Positions 59,325 to 64,000 of a stretch of 64,000 nt of DNA are shown here, one piece after another; within the stretch, counting starts at the first letter, position 1, and every line of letters starts with the position of its first letter. Under the pieces are notes generated by a model that ran no database searches, was not told the origin of the DNA, and was given only the letters and a program-made list of their open reading frames with translations. Origin of the DNA: Streptomyces sp. I05A-00742. Lineage in GTDB: Bacteria; Actinomycetota; Actinomycetes; Streptomycetales; Streptomycetaceae. Where the stretch lies: positions 62,001 to 126,000 of the forward strand of contig NZ_JABETO010000010.1 in NCBI RefSeq assembly GCF_013055795.1, read 5' to 3'. A program made the position numbers and the translations under genes.

Positions 59325-60599
59325 ATGCGGAGGGCACGGGCGGCACTGGCGGCCGGGGTCCTCCTGTGCGCGGCGCTCACCGGCTGCACGGCGGACGACG
59401 GTGCCGGGCGGACCACGCTCTCCGTCGGCACCTTCGGGGTCTTCGGCTACCGGCAGGCCGGTCTCTACGCGGAGTACGAGCGGCTGCACCCGGAGATCCG
59501 GATCAAGGAGAGCGTGATCGAGCGGAACGACACCTACTTCCCGCAGTTCCTGACGCACCTGGTGACCGGCAGCGGTCTGGCGGACGTCCAGGCCGTCGAG
59601 GTCGGCACCGTCCACGACCTGGCGGCGGGCCAGGGCCACCGGCTGGAGGACCTGTCCCGGGCGCCGGGCGTGCGCCGGCAGGACTGGCTCGGGTGGAAGT
59701 GGGCGCAGGCCACCACCGCCGACGGCCGGACGGTCGGGCTCGGCACGGACATCGGGCCGATCGCCGTCTGCTACCGCAAGGACCTCTTCCGCCGGGCCGG
59801 ACTGCCCACCGGCCGGGAGGCCGTCGGCCGGCTGTGGGCCGGCGACTGGCGGAAGTACCTGGACGTCGGCCGGGCCTACCGGAAGCGGGCCCCGGAGGGG
59901 ACGGTCTTCACCGACTCGGCGGCCGGGGTCTACAACGCCGCGATCCACGGCCATCCGGAGCGCTACTACGACCGGGCCGGCCGCCGGCTCTGGACCGGCG
60001 GCCCGGCCGTCCGGGAGGCGTGGGACCTGGCGGTGCGGGCGGCGCGCGAGGGGCTGACCGCGCGGCTGAAGCAGTTCGAGAAGCCCTGGGACCAGGCGTA
60101 CGCGAACGGCCGCTTCGCGACCGTCGCCTGTCCGCCGTGGATGCTCGGCTACATCAAGGAGAAGTCGGGGGACGCGGCCCGGGGGCAGTGGGACGTGGCG
60201 ACGGCACCCCGGCCCGCCAGCTGGGGCGGCTCCTTCCTCACCGTGCCGAAGGCGGCCCGGCACCGGGCGGCCGCCGTGGCACTCGCGGCCTGGCTGACGG
60301 CGCCCGAGCAGCAGGCCAAGCTCTTCGCGCGGCAGTCGAGCTTCCCCTCCACCCCGGCCTCGTACGGCATGCCGGAGCTCAGGAACGCGCGGAACCCCTA
60401 CTTCGGCGGGGCCCCGGTCGGGGAGATCTTCGCCCGGGCGGCCCGGGGCGCTCCGACGCTGGTGATCGGGGACCGGGAGCAGCAGATCGGTACCGCCTTC
60501 ACGGACGTCGGCATCCCCCAGGTCGAACAGCAGGGCAGGGCTCCGGAGGCGGCCTGGAAGGCGGCGCAGAAGGAGATCCGGAACGCGGTGGACGAATGA
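59325..60599 (+). CDS. cebE: Cello-oligosaccharide ABC binding lipoprotein (CebE-like)
   Basis: ATG at 59325 follows AGGAGGAG. The 424-residue protein has a signal peptide with lipobox LTGC and a solute-binding fold: LSVGTFGVFGYRQAGLYAEY, PEIRIKESVIERNDTYFPQF, LADVQAVEVGTVHDLAAGQ and a late VACPPWMLGYIKEKSGDAAR. The TFGVFGYRQAGLY segment is close to CebE of other Streptomyces, which bind cellobiose and cellotriose. Two permease genes and a beta-glucosidase follow, and the stop overlaps the permease start by ATGA. No ATPase lies here; Streptomyces use a shared MsiK. The cebR gene, usual between orn and cebE, is not here. Confidence 0.9.
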   Translation: MRRARAALAAGVLLCAALTGCTADDGAGRTTLSVGTFGVFGYRQAGLYAEYERLHPEIRIKESVIERNDTYFPQFLTHLVTGSGLADVQAVEVGTVHDLAAGQGHRLEDLSRAPGVRRQDWLGWKWAQATTADGRTVGLGTDIGPIAVCYRKDLFRRAGLPTGREAVGRLWAGDWRKYLDVGRAYRKRAPEGTVFTDSAAGVYNAAIHGHPERYYDRAGRRLWTGGPAVREAWDLAVRAAREGLTARLKQFEKPWDQAYANGRFATVACPPWMLGYIKEKSGDAARGQWDVATAPRPASWGGSFLTVPKAARHRAAAVALAAWLTAPEQQAKLFARQSSFPSTPASYGMPELRNARNPYFGGAPVGEIFARAARGAPTLVIGDREQQIGTAFTDVGIPQVEQQGRAPEAAWKAAQKEIRNAVDE

Positions 60600-61600
60600 C
60601 GGCCGCGCCGCCCGCCACCACCGTCGGCGACCCGGCCACCGGGCCGGAGCCGGGCCCGGGCCGGAGGCCCCGCCCGCCCGGGCCCCGCTCCGCCTGGCGG
60701 ACCCGCCGCCACCGGTGGGACGTGCGCTGGAGCCCGTACGCCTTCGTGGCGCCGTTCTTCCTCTTCTTCGCCGCATTCGGGATCTTCCCCCTCCTCTGGA
60801 CCGGCTGGGCGTCGCTCCACCGGCTGGAGCTCACGGACCCGGACCGCATGGAGTGGACCGGGCTGCACAACTACGTCCGGCTGCTGGACGACGAGTTCTT
60901 CTGGAACGCCCTGCGCAACACCGTCACCATCGGGATCCTCTCGACCGTCCCCCAGCTCCTCATGGCCCTCGGCCTGGCCCATCTGCTGCACCACCGGATG
61001 CGGGCGGCGACCTTCTGGCGCGTCGCGCTGCTCACCCCGTACGCCACCTCGGTCGCGGCGGCCACGCTCGTCTTCGTCCTCCTCTACGGCCGCGACTACG
61101 GGATGATCAACTGGGCGCTGGGGCTGGTCGGTGCCGACCCGGTGGACTGGCAGAACGGCACCTGGAGCGCGCAGCTGGCCGTCTCGTCGATCGTGGTCTG
61201 GCGGTGGACGGGCTACAACGCGCTGATCTATCTGGCGGCCATGCAGGCGATCCCGGACGAGCTGTACGAGTCGGCGGCGCTGGACGGCGCCTCGCGCTTC
61301 CGGCAGTTCCGGCACGTCACCGTCCCGTCGCTGCGGCCGACGATCCTCTTCACGGTCGTCGTCTCGACGATCGGGGCCACGCAACTGTTCGGCGAGCCAC
61401 TGCTGTTCGGCGGGGCGGCCGGGCAGAAGGGCGGGGCCTCGCACCAGTTCCAGACCCTGGGTCTCTATCTGTACGAACAGGGCTGGTTCAGCTTCCACTT
61501 GGGTCGCGCGTCCGCCGTGGCCTGGGCCATGTTCCTGATCCTGCTGCTGGTCGCCGCCGTGGGCGGGCTGCTCGCCCGCCGGCTGCGCGCGGACCGGTGA
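60596..61600 (+). CDS. cebF: ABC permease (CebF-like)
   Basis: The 334-residue integral membrane protein starts at ATG 60596, overlapping the cebE stop, and has a Pro/Gly-rich leader of about 42 residues before the first helix (YAFVAPFFLFFAAFGIFPLL). About six helices follow, and the inner-membrane EAA loop ESAALDGASRFRQFRHVTVP lies near residue 225. It is the first of two permeases that move cello-oligosaccharides across the membrane. A second start a few codons later is possible. The next permease starts nine bases after its stop, on the same transcript. Confidence 0.9.
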   Translation: MTAAPPATTVGDPATGPEPGPGRRPRPPGPRSAWRTRRHRWDVRWSPYAFVAPFFLFFAAFGIFPLLWTGWASLHRLELTDPDRMEWTGLHNYVRLLDDEFFWNALRNTVTIGILSTVPQLLMALGLAHLLHHRMRAATFWRVALLTPYATSVAAATLVFVLLYGRDYGMINWALGLVGADPVDWQNGTWSAQLAVSSIVVWRWTGYNALIYLAAMQAIPDELYESAALDGASRFRQFRHVTVPSLRPTILFTVVVSTIGATQLFGEPLLFGGAAGQKGGASHQFQTLGLYLYEQGWFSFHLGRASAVAWAMFLILLLVAAVGGLLARRLRADR

Positions 61601-61609
61601 GGAGCCGCC

Positions 61610-62530
61610 GTGACGACCACCGTGAGGCCCGACGGGGAGGTACCCGTACCCGTCCCTGTACTGTCGGCGGCCCGCCCGGTCCCGCGTCCGGGCCGCCGCC
61701 GGGGCGCCCGACGGCAACTGCGCGCCGGGCCCGTCGCGTACGCCGTGCTCGTGCTCTTCACCGCGGGCTCGGTCCTGCCCCTGGTGTGGACGGCCGTGGC
61801 CGCCTCGCGCGACAACACCCGGCTGGCGCACACGCCCCCGCCGCTCTGGTTCGGCGGCAACCTGCCGCGCAACCTCGGCGCGGCGTGGACCGACGCCAAC
61901 CTGGGCCTGGCCCTGCTGAACACGACGCTGGTCGCCGGGAGCGTCGCCCTGGGCACGGTGTTCTTCTGCACGCTGGCCGGGTTCGCCTTCGCCAAGCTGC
62001 GGTTCCGGGGGAAGAACGTGCTGCTGACGCTGACCGTCGGCACGATGATGGTGCCCGCGCAGCTCTCCGTCGTCCCCCTCTTCATGCTGATCGCCGAGCT
62101 GGGCTGGACCGACCGGCTCCAGACGGTGGTACTGCCCACCCTGGTCAGCGCGTTCGGCGTGTTCTTCATGCGGCAGTACCTCGTGGAGGCGCTGCCCACC
62201 GAGCTGATCGAGGCCGCCCGCGTCGACGGCGCGAACAGCCTGCGCGTCGTACGGCACGTGGTCGTTCCGGTCGCGCGGCCCGCGATGGCCGTGCTGGGCA
62301 TGCTCTCCTTCGTCCAGGCCTGGAACGACTTCTTCTGGCCGGTCATCGCGCTGACCCAGGACAACCCGACCGTCCAGGTGGCCCTCACCGGCCTCGGCCG
62401 CGGCTACGTCCCCGACCAGGCCGTCGTCATGGCCGGGGCACTGCTCGGCACCCTGCCGCTGCTGCTGGTCCTCGCCCTCTTCGGCCGGCACATCGTCGGC
62501 GGCATCATGCGCGGCGCGGTGAAGGGCTGA
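61610..62530 (+). CDS. cebG: ABC permease (CebG-like)
   Basis: GTG at 61610 starts a 306-residue protein of the MalG/CebG type: leader of about 38 residues, then six hydrophobic segments ([60 protein letters not shown]) and the EAA loop [20 protein letters not shown] near residue 205. The last helix pair ends in [10 protein letters not shown]. With CebF it forms the channel fed by CebE and powered by an ATPase encoded elsewhere. It is separated by nine bases from cebF and 52 from bglC. All appear cotranscribed. Confidence 0.9.
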   Translation: MTTTVRPDGEVPVPVPVLSAARPVPRPGRRRGARRQLRAGPVAYAVLVLFTAGSVLPLVWTAVAASRDNTRLAHTPPPLWFGGNLPRNLGAAWTDANLGLALLNTTLVAGSVALGTVFFCTLAGFAFAKLRFRGKNVLLTLTVGTMMVPAQLSVVPLFMLIAELGWTDRLQTVVLPTLVSAFGVFFMRQYLVEALPTELIEAARVDGANSLRVVRHVVVPVARPAMAVLGMLSFVQAWNDFFWPVIALTQDNPTVQVALTGLGRGYVPDQAVVMAGALLGTLPLLLVLALFGRHIVGGIMRGAVKG

Positions 62531-62569
62531 CGCCGGCCCGTGCGACCCTCCCATCCACCTCTCCTCCCC

Positions 62570-62583
62570 CTGGAGCGCTTCCA
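62570..62583. promoter_or_regulatory. CebR-box-like sequence at the bglC start
   Basis: CTGGAGCGCTTCCA matches 11 of 14 positions of the CebR operator TGGGAGCGCTCCCA known from S. scabies and relatives. It ends at the A of the bglC ATG (62583). No comparable AGCGCT box is seen upstream of cebE (59029-59324). Confidence 0.5.
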
Positions 62584-63971
62584 TGCCCACCTCCTTCCCG
62601 CCCGGTTTCGTCTGGGGTGCCGCGACCGCCGCGTACCAGGTGGAGGGGGCGGTCCACGAGGACGGCCGCACCCCCTCCATCTGGGACACCTTCTGCCGCA
62701 CGCCCGGCAAGGTCCTGAACGGTGACACCGGCGACACGGCCACCGACCACTACCACCGCCGCGCCGAGGACGTGCGCCTGATGTCCGAACTCGGCCTCGG
62801 CGCCTATCGCTTCTCCGTCTCCTGGCCCCGCGTCCAGCCCACCGGCAAGGGCGCCGCCTCCCGGAGCGGCCTCGACTTCTACCGCCGCCTCGTCGACGAC
62901 CTCCTCGCCCACGGCATCAAGCCCGTGCTCACCCTCTACCACTGGGACCTCCCCCAGGAGCTGGAGACGGCGGGCGGCTGGCCCGCCCGCGACACCGCCC
63001 ACCGCTTCGCCGACTACGCCGAGCTCGTCGCCCGGGCCCTGGGCGACCGCGTCGACTCCTGGGCCACCCTCAACGAGCCCTGGTGCAGCGCCTTCCTCGG
63101 CTACGCGGCCGGTATCCACGCCCCGGGCCGCACCGACGACGCCGCCGCCCTGCGCGCCGCCCACCACCTCAACCTCGCCCACGGCCTCGGCGCCCGGGCG
63201 CTCCGCGCCACCCTGCCGAGAGGCGCGCGGATCGCCGTCGTCCTCAACCCGAACGCCGTCCGCGCCCGCACCACGTCACCCGGCGACCTCGACGCCCAGC
63301 GGCGCATCGACGCCCTCTCCACCCGTATCTTCACCGGCCCCATGCTCCGCGGCGCGTACCCCGCCGACCTGATCGCCGACACCGCCGGGATCACGGACTG
63401 GTCCTTCGTCCACGACGGCGACACCTCCGTCATCAAGCACCCCCTCGACTGGCTGGGCATCAACTACTACGCACCCTCAGTGGTATCAGCCACCACTGAC
63501 AACCACCCCTCACCTGCACCTTCCCCCTACCCCGGCGCCCAGTCCGTCACCTTCCACCAGCCCCCCGGCCCCCGCACCGCCATGGACTGGACCGTCGACC
63601 CCACCGGCCTCCACGACCTCCTCATGCGCTTCACCCACGAGGCGCCCGGTCTGCCCCTCGCCGTCTCCGAGAACGGCGCCGCCTATGACGACACGGTCGA
63701 TGCGCGGGGGGCCGTGCGCGATCCCGATCGCATCGCTTATCTGCACGGCCACTTCGACGCCGTGCTGCGAGCGCTGGGGGACGGTGCGGATGTGTGGGGG
63801 TACTTCGTGTGGTCACTGATGGACAACTTCGAGTGGGCGTACGGGTACAGCAAGCGGTTCGGGATCGTGTACGTGGATTACTCGACGCTGGCGCGGACGC
63901 CGAAGGCCAGCGCCGGGTGGTACCGGGATGTGATCCGGGCGGGGCGGGTGCTGCCGGTGCCCACGGGGTGA
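62583..63971 (+). CDS. bglC: Beta-glucosidase, glycoside hydrolase family 1
   Basis: The 462-residue enzyme has the GH1 barrel with [40 protein letters not shown], the acid/base Glu165 in [38 protein letters not shown], and the nucleophile Glu363 in [20 protein letters not shown]; the usual Thr before ENG is Ser. The closing [20 protein letters not shown] is complete. It lacks a signal peptide, so it hydrolyses imported cellobiose or cellotriose in the cytoplasm. It is the last gene of the ceb cluster. A copy of the dispersed repeat starts right after its stop at the window edge. Confidence 0.95.
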   Translation: MPTSFPPGFVWGAATAAYQVEGAVHEDGRTPSIWDTFCRTPGKVLNGDTGDTATDHYHRRAEDVRLMSELGLGAYRFSVSWPRVQPTGKGAASRSGLDFYRRLVDDLLAHGIKPVLTLYHWDLPQELETAGGWPARDTAHRFADYAELVARALGDRVDSWATLNEPWCSAFLGYAAGIHAPGRTDDAAALRAAHHLNLAHGLGARALRATLPRGARIAVVLNPNAVRARTTSPGDLDAQRRIDALSTRIFTGPMLRGAYPADLIADTAGITDWSFVHDGDTSVIKHPLDWLGINYYAPSVVSATTDNHPSPAPSPYPGAQSVTFHQPPGPRTAMDWTVDPTGLHDLLMRFTHEAPGLPLAVSENGAAYDDTVDARGAVRDPDRIAYLHGHFDAVLRALGDGADVWGYFVWSLMDNFEWAYGYSKRFGIVYVDYSTLARTPKASAGWYRDVIRAGRVLPVPTG

Positions 63972-64000
63972 GTTTGCCCCGGTCCCGCCCTTTCACCGTT
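63967..64000. repeat. Dispersed repeat, partial copy at the edge (R3)
   Basis: GGGTGAGTTTGCCCCGGTCCCGCCCTTTCACCGTT matches the first third of R1 (15300) with one or two differences, and begins at the bglC stop. It continues beyond the window. Confidence 0.8.

Overview
The window is a stretch of Streptomyces chromosome. The support is very high GC with strong third-position bias, many GTG starts and ATGA/GTGA overlaps, XRE/DUF397 and TipA-type regulators, and an adpA gene with a single in-frame TTA codon followed by orn. From memory, the gene order (mmsA/iol, copZ, citA, speB, the leucine-catabolism cluster, glmS, adpA, orn, ceb) is collinear with the S. coelicolor core around SCO2726-SCO2798. 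I see no transposase, integrase, phage gene or CRISPR array.

Layout. 1-9.1 kb holds small regulatory and envelope genes: a DUF402 protein cut by the window edge, an alpha/beta hydrolase, two Cys-containing small proteins, an XRE/DUF397 pair with a triplicated DUF397 motif, an AraC regulator between two VOC proteins, lipoproteins, and a 626-residue ECF sigma factor fused to a CAP domain. 9.4-15.3 kb holds a TipA-like MerR regulator, a YdbS/YdbT-like pair divergent from a TetR gene with a 38-bp palindrome, and a FUSC protein. 15.4-24.0 kb is a myo-inositol catabolic locus: mmsA, iolD, iolB, an aldolase and iolC on one strand, and iolE-like and iolG genes divergent from them. 24.2-29 kb holds a small HTH protein, copZ behind a CsoR-type palindrome, a structured transcribed-looking intergenic region, citA and recD2. 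29.2-44 kb is mixed: a TIM-barrel protein, LysE and EamA transporters with a LysR regulator, an S37-type secreted peptidase, a fused ABC exporter, agmatinase, a thioesterase and an acyl-CoA dehydrogenase. 44.3-51.5 kb is a leucine/isovalerate cluster: a TetR regulator divergent from carboxyltransferase, biotin carboxylase, HMG-CoA lyase and acdH. 51.6-58.8 kb holds DUF4429, glmS, a universal stress protein, adpA and orn. The window ends with tRNA-His and a cebEFG-bglC cello-oligosaccharide uptake operon.

How genes work together. The iol genes cover most steps from myo-inositol to acetyl-CoA. The 44-51 kb genes cover leucine degradation and probably answer to the divergent TetR protein. cebEFG import cello-oligosaccharides that BglC hydrolyses. 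adpA should depend on the bldA tRNA.

Most unusual items: (1) a highly structured region between copZ and citA, with two hairpins carrying the same 12-nt loop and ending in an intrinsic terminator; (2) the sigma-CAP fusion; (3) a roughly 215-residue low-complexity insertion in the biotin carboxylase subunit, with eight exact 9-bp repeats and the core of a dispersed hairpin repeat; (4) that dispersed repeat as a single unit, an inverted pair and an edge copy; (5) a fused ABC exporter with one degenerate ATP site; (6) no cebR between orn and cebE.
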